Origin: a bacterium
Lineage (GTDB): Bacteria; Auribacterota; Auribacteria; Auribacterales; Auribacteraceae
Reading direction: 5' to 3'
DNA: 64,000 bases
Assembly (NCBI GenBank): GCA_018435605.1
Contig: JAHDNF010000004.1
Span: 1 to 64,000, forward strand
A program made the translations under genes and the position numbers. Positions 28,762-37,795 of this stretch are shown one piece after another. The notes below the pieces were generated by a model. That model searched no databases. It had not been told where the DNA came from and saw nothing but the letters and a program-made list of their open reading frames with translations. Each line of letters opens with the position of its first letter. The stretch's first letter is position 1.

Positions 28762-29068
28762 TTATGCCGCCTGTAGCATGCCGTCAACAAATTTTACCCT
28801 GTCTTACCAGAGGGATAAGATTTTATCCTCTGAGGCGTTTCCATGTTTTTTCCGCTTCCTGCACCAGCTTGAATATCATGGTCAGTGTTGCTATGCGCGA
28901 GCCGCATCCTTTGGTTCGTTTTGTCCGTAAGCGAATGGTTGCAAAGGTCGATTCGATCGAATTCGTAGAGCGCAAATGTACCCAATGTTCCGCCGGAAAA
29001 TCATAGAAAGTAAACGACCCATCTTTATCTTTTATAAGGCATTCGCATTCATTGGGACAGCGATTTTT
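28762..29068 (-). pseudogene. IS256-family transposase C-terminal remnant
   Basis: The minus strand reads NECECLIKDKDGSFTFYDF then PAEHWVHLRSTNSIESTFAT, then RTKRTKGCGSRIATLTMIFK, the unmistakable end of an IS256/mutator transposase. A TAA interrupts it after KTWKRLRG (28823-28825), and the usual end KFVDGMLQAA continues in another frame to the stop at 28762-28764. Upstream parts of the gene are gone. A sequence like the terminal inverted repeat (GAAAGTTGTGGATTGAG) follows at about 28727-28743. It is a dead element. The rest of 28623-29149 shows nothing further. Confidence 0.85.
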
Positions 29069-29149
29069 TAAATAATTATTTTTTTATTTCATATAAACAA
29101 AGGTTTAACTGGAAAAATCATAACTCAAATGATTGATTAAAAATCGGCA

Positions 29150-29926
29150 TCAACTATTTGTTCCCGGCAACACAGTGCCGAACTGCGGCGTTCGTCCGTA
29201 AACCCATTCCAGCGAACTATTTTTTCTATACAGATCATCTACTGCCCCACGGTTTTCTACTGATAGCGCCGACTGGTCAAAATAAACCGGCACAGACTGT
29301 GTGCGGAAGGTATGATTGAAAGACCTGCATAATGACTCAATTATGGATTCCAGCGTAACGCGCGGATCAACTTCAACAAGGTTTATCACCTCAGAACGGT
29401 TTGACGCTACCGAGCGAGTCGTTATATCAGGCAATACCGGACGCAAATATCGGTTCATAGCCATCGTATCCGAATCGACCAGCAATGTTCCGTGGTGCAA
29501 CGCCCTGTCTTTGCGCAAGCAAAATGCGTTGCCCGATATCTTGCGATATCGTAGCGTCAAATCGCGCCGGTTATTTAAAGTAACGTCAAACCCCATAGCC
29601 GACAATGCATTCAAAACAATACCTAATTGGCGGTCAATGTCGTAATTGTTCCGATCTGACAGGAAAGAAAAATTGAGGTTGCCCATGTCATGGTAAACCG
29701 CCCCGCCTCCGGATATACGCCTGCATAGATGTACTTCGTCGATTTGCATAGCCGGTATATCGCACTCACTCCACGGATGTTGGTTTTTCCCGATAACTAC
29801 CGCCGGCCGATTGACATATAACAGCAAAACACATTCGCCGGGCGGCATTCCGCAAAAAAGCCATTCTTCCAGCGCAAGGTTAAAGCACGGGTCGGTTGAT
29901 GTCGAGCGTATTATGCGTGTATGCAT
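29150..29926 (-). CDS. lplA: Lipoate-protein ligase A family
   Basis: The enzyme attaches lipoate to E2 subunits and glycine cleavage H protein. At 258 residues it has the catalytic biotin/lipoate ligase domain without the C-terminal accessory domain of E. coli LplA, a common short form. Key motifs are RRISGGGAVYHD (lipoyl-AMP binding loop) and YRKISGNAF, whose Lys is the catalytic one, with HHGTLLVD following. It is the last gene of the tkt-gnd-zwf-pgl operon, 42 bases after pgl. The short form could alternatively be an octanoyl or lipoyl transferase (LipM/LipL-like). Confidence 0.85.
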   Translation of the reverse strand: MHTRIIRSTSTDPCFNLALEEWLFCGMPPGECVLLLYVNRPAVVIGKNQHPWSECDIPAMQIDEVHLCRRISGGGAVYHDMGNLNFSFLSDRNNYDIDRQLGIVLNALSAMGFDVTLNNRRDLTLRYRKISGNAFCLRKDRALHHGTLLVDSDTMAMNRYLRPVLPDITTRSVASNRSEVINLVEVDPRVTLESIIESLCRSFNHTFRTQSVPVYFDQSALSVENRGAVDDLYRKNSSLEWVYGRTPQFGTVLPGTNS

Positions 29927-29968
29927 TTTTATGGAGTATCCTTGCCTTTTACTTACGATAGCGTGTTA

Positions 29969-30718
29969 TCAGATATCGTGCAGAAACCAGATAATCCTAT
30001 CCTGCGCGCGTACCTGTGCGGCAGGATAGACTCCGACCGTACCTTCAGGTGTGTCGAGGATTTTCGATACTATGGCGGATTTAGATTTTCCGGAAACAAT
30101 AAAATATACATGCCGCGAACGGTTGATAATCGGTAGCGTAAGAGTAACACGTTGCCTCGGAACAACATTTTCCGGAGCGGACGCCGGCGCAACCCAGCGG
30201 GTTTGCTCATTGAGAGTGTCCGTGCCCGGAAACAACGAAGCAGTATGCCCGTCTGCACCTACTCCCAGCAGTATAACGTCAAAAAGAGGGTCATTGGGAT
30301 TTTGTATATCCAGATCAAGTTCGGACTGGGAAAAATATGCTTTCAACTCCGCTTCGTAGGCGGTTGCCGATTCTTCAGGTGTAATATTTTGTGTTTGTAT
30401 CGGATGAATGTTTTCGAGAGGTAACTCCGGCAGGGAAAGCAATGTATCTTTCACTGTAAAAACATTACTCATCGGGTCGTCGTGGGGTACAAACCGTTCG
30501 TCGCCCCAAAAAAAATGGGTGTTGAACAACGGAAATTTTTTTGTAACTTGCGGTGTAGACAACAACTCGTATAAACCTAGCGGCGTATTGCCTCCGGCTA
30601 GAGCTACGGAAAACAATCCGTAATCACGCACGCATTCGTGGGAAAAAGCCAGCAGGTTAACCGCTACAGCCTGATTGAGTTGCTCCATGGTAGCAAAATG
30701 TCTTATTTCAGGTTCCAT
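29969..30718 (-). CDS. pgl: 6-Phosphogluconolactonase
   Basis: This enzyme hydrolyses 6-phosphogluconolactone to 6-phosphogluconate, step two of the oxidative pentose phosphate pathway. The 249-residue protein is of the DevB/SOL type: VALAGGNTPLGLYELL near residue 40, HFFWGDERFVPHDDPMSN near 88 and DVILLGVGADGHTASLFPG near 148. It lies 17 bases after zwf, so it is in the same transcript as the enzyme making its substrate. Confidence 0.95.
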   Translation of the reverse strand: MEPEIRHFATMEQLNQAVAVNLLAFSHECVRDYGLFSVALAGGNTPLGLYELLSTPQVTKKFPLFNTHFFWGDERFVPHDDPMSNVFTVKDTLLSLPELPLENIHPIQTQNITPEESATAYEAELKAYFSQSELDLDIQNPNDPLFDVILLGVGADGHTASLFPGTDTLNEQTRWVAPASAPENVVPRQRVTLTLPIINRSRHVYFIVSGKSKSAIVSKILDTPEGTVGVYPAAQVRAQDRIIWFLHDI

Positions 30719-30735
30719 ATAACAAAAGCCAGATG

Positions 30736-32286
30736 TTAAAATTGGTGTTCAAGCCACTGTCGTCCATCACGTTCGATCAATTCATCAGCTTCGTTTGGTC
30801 CGTGTGTGCCTGCCTCATAGAACCGCAACGAATCGCCAGCAACATCCGCCTGCCATGCGCGAAGTATTGGAGTGAAAAGCGCCCATGAGGCTTTCATGTC
30901 GTCGTGTCGTACGAATAAGGTCTGATCGCCGAGCATAGAATCGAGCAAAAGACGCTCATACGATTCAGGAAGGTCTATTCCGAACAGTTCCTGCCAGTTG
31001 AAATCCATGCTAAGAGCGCTCATGCATAACTTAGGACCCGGATGTTTTGCCTGAATGGTCAATGAAATCCCTTCTTCAGGTTGTATCTGAAAAATAAGCA
31101 TGTTTTTTGAAAAATCGTCGGGTTTTATCGGCAAAAAGATCGAGTATGGTATCTGTTTGAATACAATAGCTATTTCGCTCGTTTTTTTCGGAAGGCGTTT
31201 GCCGGAACGAATATAAAACGGCACGTCCCGCCATCGCCAATTATCGATCATCAGTTTGGCGGCGACATAAGTTTCCGTAGTGGAATGCGAATTGACGTCC
31301 GGTTCGTCGCGGTAGCCGTTTACAGGCTGGCCGCCTATTATACCGGCTGTATATTGAGCACGAACGACCTGCCTGTTCAGCTCCTTGATAGAAAACGGCC
31401 TTATAGATTCGAGCAGTTTGACTTTTTCGTTTCGCACATGGTCGGCGTCGAATGATACAGGCGGTTCCATGGCCACCAGAGCCAGCATCTGAAGCATGTG
31501 GTTTTGAAACATATCGCGGAGCAGTCCGGCCTGCTCAAAGTAACCGGCGCGATGTTCCACCCCAACCGATTCCGCCGCGGTAATCTGTACATGATCTATA
31601 TAATGACGGTTCCATATAGGTTCGAAGATGGCGTTGGCGAATCGGAAAATAAGAATATTCTGAACGGTATCTTTTCCCAAATAATGGTCTATACGGTACA
31701 ATTGTTTTTCGGTAAGAACTTTGTGGAAATGGCTGTCCAGTTCAAGCGCGCTTTCGTAATCCAAGCCGAACGGTTTTTCAACCACCACCCGTGTCCACGG
31801 CGACCGGTCGCCGGACTTTTTGGTCAGCTTGTGTCTGCCAAGATTCTCAACTATCCGCCCGTAGACATTTGGCGGGGTGGAGAGGTAAAAAATATGATTG
31901 CTACCCGTATTACATGTATTGTCAAGCTGTTCTATACGATTTTTCAAATCGGAATACATGGTGTCTTCGCCATAATCGCCCTGCAGATAAAAACATCTGT
32001 CGAGAAATTTCTCACGGCAACTTGTATCGTGCTGAAGGTCGAGTTGCTCAAGACGTCCGGCTACAGTATATTTAAACTGGCTGTCGGTGTACTCTGTTCT
32101 TCCGCAACCTAGAATATAAAATTTGTCCGGTAAAAGGCCGTGGCACATGAGGTGAAACAGCGACGGAATCAGTTTGCGGTTTGTCAGATCGCCGGAGGCG
32201 CCGAATATGATCATCCCGCACGGCTGTGCTTTAGATTCGATACAAAATTCATCCCGTATGGTGGCATGAGTTTTTGGACGCGGCAT
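30736..32286 (-). CDS. zwf: Glucose-6-phosphate dehydrogenase
   Basis: It oxidises glucose 6-phosphate to the lactone with NAD(P)+, the entry step of the pathway. It has 516 residues, normal length. [19 protein letters not shown] is the dinucleotide-binding site (28-46) and [15 protein letters not shown] the active-site motif with the catalytic His, near residue 197; [10 protein letters not shown] is also present. It sits 21 bases after gnd in the operon. Confidence 0.97.
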   Translation of the reverse strand: MPRPKTHATIRDEFCIESKAQPCGMIIFGASGDLTNRKLIPSLFHLMCHGLLPDKFYILGCGRTEYTDSQFKYTVAGRLEQLDLQHDTSCREKFLDRCFYLQGDYGEDTMYSDLKNRIEQLDNTCNTGSNHIFYLSTPPNVYGRIVENLGRHKLTKKSGDRSPWTRVVVEKPFGLDYESALELDSHFHKVLTEKQLYRIDHYLGKDTVQNILIFRFANAIFEPIWNRHYIDHVQITAAESVGVEHRAGYFEQAGLLRDMFQNHMLQMLALVAMEPPVSFDADHVRNEKVKLLESIRPFSIKELNRQVVRAQYTAGIIGGQPVNGYRDEPDVNSHSTTETYVAAKLMIDNWRWRDVPFYIRSGKRLPKKTSEIAIVFKQIPYSIFLPIKPDDFSKNMLIFQIQPEEGISLTIQAKHPGPKLCMSALSMDFNWQELFGIDLPESYERLLLDSMLGDQTLFVRHDDMKASWALFTPILRAWQADVAGDSLRFYEAGTHGPNEADELIERDGRQWLEHQF

Positions 32287-32307
32287 TTTTAATGCTTCCT
32301 GTTATGG

Positions 32308-33291
32308 TTAAGATGTTTTTGATTCGTCCGCCCGCGCAGGTTCAACCCCGCCTGCGCCTATGGAATCGCCCTTTGCAGTTTGATCGCCGGTTGACACAAC
32401 CACGTGTCCGCCGAATTCATTACGCAAAGCCGCAAGCACTTTATCCGAAAAAACATCCTGCTGGCGCGACTGAAACCTTTTGAATACCGCATGGGCTATA
32501 CCTGTTGCGGATACTCCAAAATCTATAGCCTGTTGCACTGTCCAGCGTCCTTCGCCGGAATCTTCCACATAACCGGTTATTGATTTCAGTTCAGGGTCTT
32601 TCTCAAAAGCCGATTCAAGCAGTTCGAGTAACCATGAACGCACCACACTACCCTGATTCCACAGATGAGCGACATCTTTGAGGTTGAGGTTCTGTCCGTA
32701 CGGTGATGCTTTGATCAGTTCAAAACCTTCGCCGTATGCTTCCATCATGGCATACTCCACGCCGTTGTGAACCATTTTAACAAAATGTCCGGCCCCAGTT
32801 TGCCCGCAGTACAGATAACCGCCCTGGGGCGCTAGGGTTTTCAACAGAGGTTCGATATAATCGAAATCCGCCTTATTGCCGCCTACCATGGTGCAGTATC
32901 CGACTTTAAGTCCCCATATCCCGCCAGACACGCCCGCGTCAAGATAACGGATTCCGAGCGGCTCAAGCTGAGCCGCTCTTCGTATGTCGTCTTTATAAAA
33001 AGTGTTGCCGCCTTCGACTATAATATCGCCCGCGTGAAGCAACTTGGTCAATTGATCTATATGGTCGTCTATGGGGCCTCCTACAGGTAGCATTATCCAT
33101 ACGATTCGTTTCGGCGATAACGCGCCTACAAAATCTTCTATGGTGTACGTACCTTTAACTCCTGTTTGAGCGACAAGCTGATCGACTTTGGACTGTGTCC
33201 TGTTATATACGACCACATCATGACCGCCGAGTTTAAGACGGCGAGCCATGTTTTTTCCCATTCTGCCAAGTCCGATAATTCCAACCTGCAT
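32308..33291 (-). CDS. gnd: 6-Phosphogluconate dehydrogenase, short type
   Basis: It oxidatively decarboxylates 6-phosphogluconate to ribulose 5-phosphate. The 327-residue protein is the short YqeC/GntZ-like form, which often prefers NAD+. It has GLGRMGKNMARRL at the N-terminus, GVSGGIWGLKVGYCTMVGG near 118-136 and the catalytic Lys region GHFVKMVHNGVEYAMMEA near 175. It comes 34 bases after tkt and 21 before zwf. Product ribulose 5-phosphate could also feed the arabinose-5-phosphate isomerases encoded 13-18 kb away. Confidence 0.95.
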   Translation of the reverse strand: MQVGIIGLGRMGKNMARRLKLGGHDVVVYNRTQSKVDQLVAQTGVKGTYTIEDFVGALSPKRIVWIMLPVGGPIDDHIDQLTKLLHAGDIIVEGGNTFYKDDIRRAAQLEPLGIRYLDAGVSGGIWGLKVGYCTMVGGNKADFDYIEPLLKTLAPQGGYLYCGQTGAGHFVKMVHNGVEYAMMEAYGEGFELIKASPYGQNLNLKDVAHLWNQGSVVRSWLLELLESAFEKDPELKSITGYVEDSGEGRWTVQQAIDFGVSATGIAHAVFKRFQSRQQDVFSDKVLAALRNEFGGHVVVSTGDQTAKGDSIGAGGVEPARADESKTS

Positions 33292-33325
33292 AACATATCC
33301 CCCTATTCGACTATCCGATAATCTA

Positions 33326-35338
33326 TTACGAAAGCAGAGTCTCCATGCGTTTACAGATATTATCCGCGGTAATCCCGTATTGTTCGAATAATTGTTCTGC
33401 GGGAGCTGAAGCGCCGAATTTGTCTATACCGATAACCGCCCCGCAGTCGCCCGTGTATCGCTCCCAGCCGAAGGAAGAACCTGCTTCTACAGCCAGCCTG
33501 CACTTCACAGAAGGAGGCAGTACTGTATCTTTATATTGTTTCGTCTGCTGTTCGAACAAATCCCATGACGGCATTGATACTACTCTTACAAACAACCCTT
33601 TTTGAGCCAGACGGTTTTGCGCTTCAACCGCCAGATGCGCTTCCGAACCGCTGGATATAATGATACCGCGCATATCTCCTTTAGCTTCCGACAAAATGTA
33701 TGCGCCTTTTTCAACCGGCGAGGCGGACGAATTTAAAATAGGCAAATCTTGACGTGAAAGAACAATCGCTACCGGTTTTTTGCAGGTGATTGCGAATCGC
33801 CATGCGGCGGCTGTTTCGTTTGCGTCGGCAGGACGAAATAGCGTCAGATTCGGCATCGCCCGCAACGATATTAGGTGTTCGACAGGCTGATGTGTAGGAC
33901 CGTCTTCACCTAACCCTATACTGTCATGGGAAAAAACAAATATGGAATGAACGTCCATAAGTGCCGCCAGCCGTATCGCAGGACGCATGTAATCTGAAAA
34001 CACAAAAAAGGTAGAGCAAAACGGCAGAATACCGCCGTGCAAAGCCATACCGTTGACGACAGATCCCATAGCATGTTCGCGCACGCCGAAATACATATTG
34101 CGGCCTGTAGTCGCTGTAGCTACGCGGCAATCAAGATCGCCGGCATCTTTCAAAACGGTTTTCACAGACGAGCCTAAATCCGCCGAACCTCCAATAAAGT
34201 TGGGCAGGTATTTAGCCAAAGCATTCATTATCGTACCAGATGCACTGCGTGTAGCGACTGCTTTTTCCGCAGGGAACTGAAGGGCGTTTAGGCCTGTATC
34301 CCATCCTTCGGGCAACAATCCGGCAATAAGGTTTTTTAGCAGTTTCGCCGCTTCAGGATACGCTTTTTCATACTGAGCCAGCAGGGTATTCCAAGATTGT
34401 TCGAGTTTTTTTCCTTCGCCCACCGCGGCAAGCATGTTTCGGGACGCTTCTTCAGGCACATAAAAACTTTTATCCAAAGGAAAACCGAAAAATTCTTTTG
34501 TGGCTTTCAAGGCGTTAGCTCCCAATGGCGCGCCATGCACGCCGGATGTATCCTGTTTTGGACTTCCGTATCCGATGTGGGTGCGAACGATGATCAACGA
34601 CGGTTGATTGAGATTTTCCCTAGCTTTGGCCACAGCTGACGCCACCGCGTCTATATCGTTGCCGTCGTCCACGCTAAGTACTTGCCAATCGCAGGCTTCG
34701 AAACGCATACGCACGTTTTCGGTGAATGTAAGGTCTGTCGATCCGTCTATGGATATATCGTTGTCGTCATATAAATAGATGAGTTTGCCGAGTTTCAGGT
34801 GTCCGGCTATAGATGCCGCTTCCGCGGATATACCTTCCATCAGGTCGCCGTCAGACACGAGCGCATAAGTGAAATGGTCTATTACTTTGAAATCCGGTTT
34901 GTTGAAAAGTTTGGCCAGATATTGCTCGGCTATAGCCATGCCTACGCCCATTGCAAACCCCTGCCCGAGCGGACCGGTAGTACATTCTACTCCCGGCACG
35001 ATACCGTATTCGGGATGTCCGGGTGTTTTGCTGTCCATCTGCCTGAAATTTTTTATCTCTTCAAGGGATATATCGTAACCTGTCAAATGCAAAAGCGAGT
35101 ACAATAACGCGGATCCGTGTCCGGGTGAAAGAATAAACCGGTCGCGGTCAAACCATTTGGGATTTTTCGGATTATGACGCAGAAAACGTTTCCAGAGAGC
35201 GTAAAGCACAGGAGCCGCGCCAAGCGGAAGTCCCGGATGTCCGGAATTCGCCTGTTCAATCGCATCGACTGATAACATTCGGATAGTGTTGACGGATAAC
35301 TGGTCTAAATCGGTTTGTTGACTGCACATGTCTTTCAC
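33326..35338 (-). CDS. tkt: Transketolase
   Basis: This thiamine-diphosphate enzyme of the non-oxidative pentose phosphate pathway has 670 residues, full length. The N-terminus has the usual [32 protein letters not shown]-like [14 protein letters not shown] is the ThDP motif; [17 protein letters not shown] and [19 protein letters not shown] mark the pyrimidine domain. I take GTG at 35338 as the start because AAGGAGG lies four bases upstream; an ATG three codons later is possible. It is the first gene of the tkt-gnd-zwf-pgl-lplA operon and is divergent from lexA. Confidence 0.97.
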   Translation of the reverse strand: MKDMCSQQTDLDQLSVNTIRMLSVDAIEQANSGHPGLPLGAAPVLYALWKRFLRHNPKNPKWFDRDRFILSPGHGSALLYSLLHLTGYDISLEEIKNFRQMDSKTPGHPEYGIVPGVECTTGPLGQGFAMGVGMAIAEQYLAKLFNKPDFKVIDHFTYALVSDGDLMEGISAEAASIAGHLKLGKLIYLYDDNDISIDGSTDLTFTENVRMRFEACDWQVLSVDDGNDIDAVASAVAKARENLNQPSLIIVRTHIGYGSPKQDTSGVHGAPLGANALKATKEFFGFPLDKSFYVPEEASRNMLAAVGEGKKLEQSWNTLLAQYEKAYPEAAKLLKNLIAGLLPEGWDTGLNALQFPAEKAVATRSASGTIMNALAKYLPNFIGGSADLGSSVKTVLKDAGDLDCRVATATTGRNMYFGVREHAMGSVVNGMALHGGILPFCSTFFVFSDYMRPAIRLAALMDVHSIFVFSHDSIGLGEDGPTHQPVEHLISLRAMPNLTLFRPADANETAAAWRFAITCKKPVAIVLSRQDLPILNSSASPVEKGAYILSEAKGDMRGIIISSGSEAHLAVEAQNRLAQKGLFVRVVSMPSWDLFEQQTKQYKDTVLPPSVKCRLAVEAGSSFGWERYTGDCGAVIGIDKFGASAPAEQLFEQYGITADNICKRMETLLS

Positions 35339-35587
35339 ACAACCTCCTTAAATAGTTTAATAGTTACACCGAACGATTTCCAGATTTTGCCACAACAGCC
35401 TGTCAAAAGCAACCGTTTCAAACAATTATTTTGATACGGCAGATTTTTAAACAGACGTTCTTTCACTGTAGATCAAATTTTTTATTACCTCCGCTTGCGG
35501 CATCAATTGAAAATCAGCAACAAACCTGAAAATCAAAATTTTTCTGGTGGTGTAGATAGATGGCTAACGTTCAGCATTAAAAAAATA

Positions 35588-35616
35588 CTTGTGCTACGTA
35601 AATAATTACGGTAGTA
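35588..35616 (+). promoter_or_regulatory. Candidate lexA promoter
   Basis: TTGTGC at 35588-35593 and TAGTAT at 35611-35616 are separated by 17 bases. The palindrome at 35640-35656 would sit just after the start site, where a repressor could block transcription. Within 35339-35684 I see no other gene or RNA. Confidence 0.45.
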
Positions 35617-35639
35617 TAAAACAAACTATTAACCGGATA

Positions 35640-35656
35640 CCCTGAAAATATCAGGG
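35640..35656. promoter_or_regulatory. Candidate LexA operator
   Basis: CCCTGAAAATATCAGGG is a palindrome with perfect six-base arms around a five-base centre, ending 28 bases before the lexA ATG. LexA nearly always represses its own gene, and operators differ between phyla, so this is a good candidate. It does not match the CTG-N10-CAG form of E. coli. No equally good copy was seen elsewhere in the window. Confidence 0.45.
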
Positions 35657-35684
35657 CGGATAACCTGTAAAAAAGGCGCACACT

Positions 35685-36326
35685 ATGGCAAAATCTAAAG
35701 GACTGACCGACAGACAAAAGCAATTGGTCGATTTCATATCGCATCATATATATGTATCTGGGTATGCCCCGTCGATGCAGGATATCGCTGATCATTTTGG
35801 TTTTCGATCGTTAACTACAGTGGCGGATCATCTGAAATCGCTTGAACGTAAAGGAGCGATCAACAGGCCTAAAGGAGCGCGTACGCTTACAATCAATAAA
35901 GATTTCGTTCCTGTCTCTCAACGAACCCGTCCGCAAAAAGAAGGTGTTGTTGTGCCCTTGGTCGGCAAAGTATCAGCCGGACTGCCGGTTTTGGCAGTGG
36001 AGAATATAGAAGATTACTATTTGCTCGATTCATACCTTGCGCGGTTCAATGACGTTTTCATGCTACGGGTAAACGGAGACAGCATGATAGACGCGCATAT
36101 CATGAACGGCGACCTGCTTGTGGTGCATCCACAGCGGGACGCGCTACGCAACGATATTGTCGTTGCCATGGTCAATGACGAAGCAACGGTCAAACGATAT
36201 ATTCCCCAGCAAGATTGTATTGTACTAAAACCGGAGAATTCATCTATGGAACCTATACGTATCCCACGCAAAGATGCTTCGTTCAGTATTGTCGGCAAGG
36301 TAGTCGGCATCATGAGAGAATGCTGA
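35685..36326 (+). CDS. lexA: LexA SOS repressor
   Basis: LexA represses DNA damage genes until RecA-stimulated self-cleavage. The 213-residue protein has the N-terminal winged helix (LTDRQKQLVDFISHHIYVSG, then APSMQDIADHFGFRSLTTV). The cleavage bond is A98-G99 in SAGLPV. The serine-lysine dyad is S133 (NGDSMID) and K170 (EATVKRY), so it is self-cleaving. It lies alone, divergent from the tkt operon, with a candidate operator in front. Downstream is a rearranged stretch of IS and metalloprotease fragments. Confidence 0.97.
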   Translation: MAKSKGLTDRQKQLVDFISHHIYVSGYAPSMQDIADHFGFRSLTTVADHLKSLERKGAINRPKGARTLTINKDFVPVSQRTRPQKEGVVVPLVGKVSAGLPVLAVENIEDYYLLDSYLARFNDVFMLRVNGDSMIDAHIMNGDLLVVHPQRDALRNDIVVAMVNDEATVKRYIPQQDCIVLKPENSSMEPIRIPRKDASFSIVGKVVGIMREC

Positions 36327-36440
36327 ACGCCACGCTAAGCAGTAAGGCAAAATTATAGCTAGAAAATGGCGTCCATGTGTATTTGTTGAAATATGAATGT
36401 GATGTAATACAGAACGTCGTAGCAGTTTCCAATAGTATAC

Positions 36441-36539
36441 AAATCAGCATGGATGGCAAAGGGCGTGTTTTCGACAATATATTCGTGGAACGCCTGTGGC
36501 GGTCGGTCAAGTATGAAGAAGTCTATCTTAATGAGTATG
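36441..36539 (+). pseudogene. IS3-family transposase fragment
   Basis: About 33 codons read ISMDGKGRVFDNIFVERLWR then SVKYEEVYLNEYV, the part of the IS3-type integrase core that carries the final Glu of the DDE triad. Nothing upstream (36327-36440) or downstream of it belongs to the transposase. The homology passes within about ten bases into a copy of the metalloprotease tail, so the fragment marks a rearrangement junction. Confidence 0.8.
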
Positions 36540-36548
36540 TTCTGGTAC

Positions 36549-36724
36549 GTCAGCAGAGGACAGGTAGACCGTGAACTGGGCACATGGGATACCGCCATGC
36601 TAGAATCCATCTATAACAACGGCGACCCGCCGCCTGTGTCTGAACCGTCAGCTGTATTGATGTGTCTGTTGGGGCTGTGTTTCAAGCCTTTGTTCGGTAA
36701 ACGATCTGCTAAGTGAATTTCTAC
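36549..36724 (+). pseudogene. Duplicate of metalloprotease PEP-CTERM tail
   Basis: About 175 bases match, in inverted orientation, the 3' end of the metalloprotease gene and about eight bases beyond its stop (9711-9887). The encoded tail is SRGQVDRELGTWDTAMLESI, then the PEP-CTERM region, with VSEPSA here where the intact gene has VPEPSA, so the sorting motif itself has decayed. It has no catalytic domain or start. The piece starts abruptly after an IS3 fragment. The coding strand is antisense to the end of the next gene. Confidence 0.88.
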
Positions 36725-37772
36725 TTCTATCTCTTGTGATACCAAAAAATATTAAACTCGCCGACAACAATACTAGTGTAAGCGGTTCAGGTATAGCGCA
36801 AGGCTCGTATTTACCGGCAATACGTGCGCCTATATGGTAGCTCTCAGCGGTAGGCAAATAGTAGTTTCGGTTAGATGCAGATAAATTGAATAAAGGATTA
36901 GGCCATGATCCGCCCCGCAAAGACCGATTAATACCTATCAAAGATTCATTCCATTCCCAGACATTTCCAGCTTGATCGTATGTCCCGTAAGGGCTAATCG
37001 AATTGCCATACGCGCCTACAGCAGTGCTGTAATATGGATCACCTACCGAAAACCCAGCTGAATAATAATTCGCCGAATTTCCTGTATCATTATCGGGGTC
37101 TTTGTTGTCGGGAGGTATATTTGTTCCGGTTGGAAATGACCAGTAGCCGCCATGACCATCATACAAATCAGGGTCATAATAAGCCGCTTTATACCATTCA
37201 TCTTCGCTCGGCAACCAGTATTTCGCTCCTTCTAAACGTACTATATTTTCAGGGTTTGTTGATTGAAAAGACATGTCGTATGCACCGTATTCTGTCGTGC
37301 CGGTATCCTGCAACCCTATAGGCCGGCCGTTATGCAACCAGTTTACAAACCTGAGAATATCATACCAGCTTATATATACTACCGGCTTATTTTCCCATCC
37401 TTCGTTTGCCATGTATGTACAGCGGTCTTCATTTGTTATTCTGCTGATCCCATCATACAAAGTATCAGGATTATATTCTATGCTCATATTGAGATTATAT
37501 AAGTCACGAGGGTCAGAATAAGACGCTACAGAATTTAAAAATTCTACATATTGAGCTGTAGTTATCTCATATTTTCCAATCCGATAAGTATAATCTACCG
37601 AACCGAACTCCATTGATTGACCCCATACGGTTTGTATATCCGAAGCGTTACCCGTATTGCCGACCACAGCCCAGTAATCAGGATCATCAAACGAGAAAGA
37701 TAACGCATTCTGAGATATGCCCAGCAGTAAAAGTCCTATCATGTATGCAAATATTTGTGTTGATAATCTCAT
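36648..37772 (-). CDS. FGE-sulfatase domain protein with PEP-CTERM tail
   Basis: The 374-residue protein has a signal peptide, then a domain of the formylglycine-generating-enzyme/SUMF1 fold (about 35-325): YRIGKYEITTAQYVEFLNSV, VYISWYDILRFVNWL, YWLPSEDEWYKAAYYDP, GNVWEWNESLIGINRSLRGGSW. Many such domains are not true FGEs but sugar- or peptide-binding relatives. The tail AIPEPLTLVLLSASLIFFGI followed by TRDRSR is a PEP-CTERM signal. The last 20 or so residues come from the antisense of the duplicated metalloprotease fragment, so the original stop was probably lost in that rearrangement. It lies 23 bases after the giant protein gene, with GGAGG before its ATG. Confidence 0.82.
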   Translation of the reverse strand: MRLSTQIFAYMIGLLLLGISQNALSFSFDDPDYWAVVGNTGNASDIQTVWGQSMEFGSVDYTYRIGKYEITTAQYVEFLNSVASYSDPRDLYNLNMSIEYNPDTLYDGISRITNEDRCTYMANEGWENKPVVYISWYDILRFVNWLHNGRPIGLQDTGTTEYGAYDMSFQSTNPENIVRLEGAKYWLPSEDEWYKAAYYDPDLYDGHGGYWSFPTGTNIPPDNKDPDNDTGNSANYYSAGFSVGDPYYSTAVGAYGNSISPYGTYDQAGNVWEWNESLIGINRSLRGGSWPNPLFNLSASNRNYYLPTAESYHIGARIAGKYEPCAIPEPLTLVLLSASLIFFGITRDRSRNSLSRSFTEQRLETQPQQTHQYS

Positions 37773-37795
37773 CTAGCCTCCGAGCGAAATATATT

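Noticed and set aside
28764-29006. Rightward 80-codon frame and overlapping leftward 63-codon frame
   Set aside because: The region is the IS256 transposase remnant read in another leftward frame; both are shadows.
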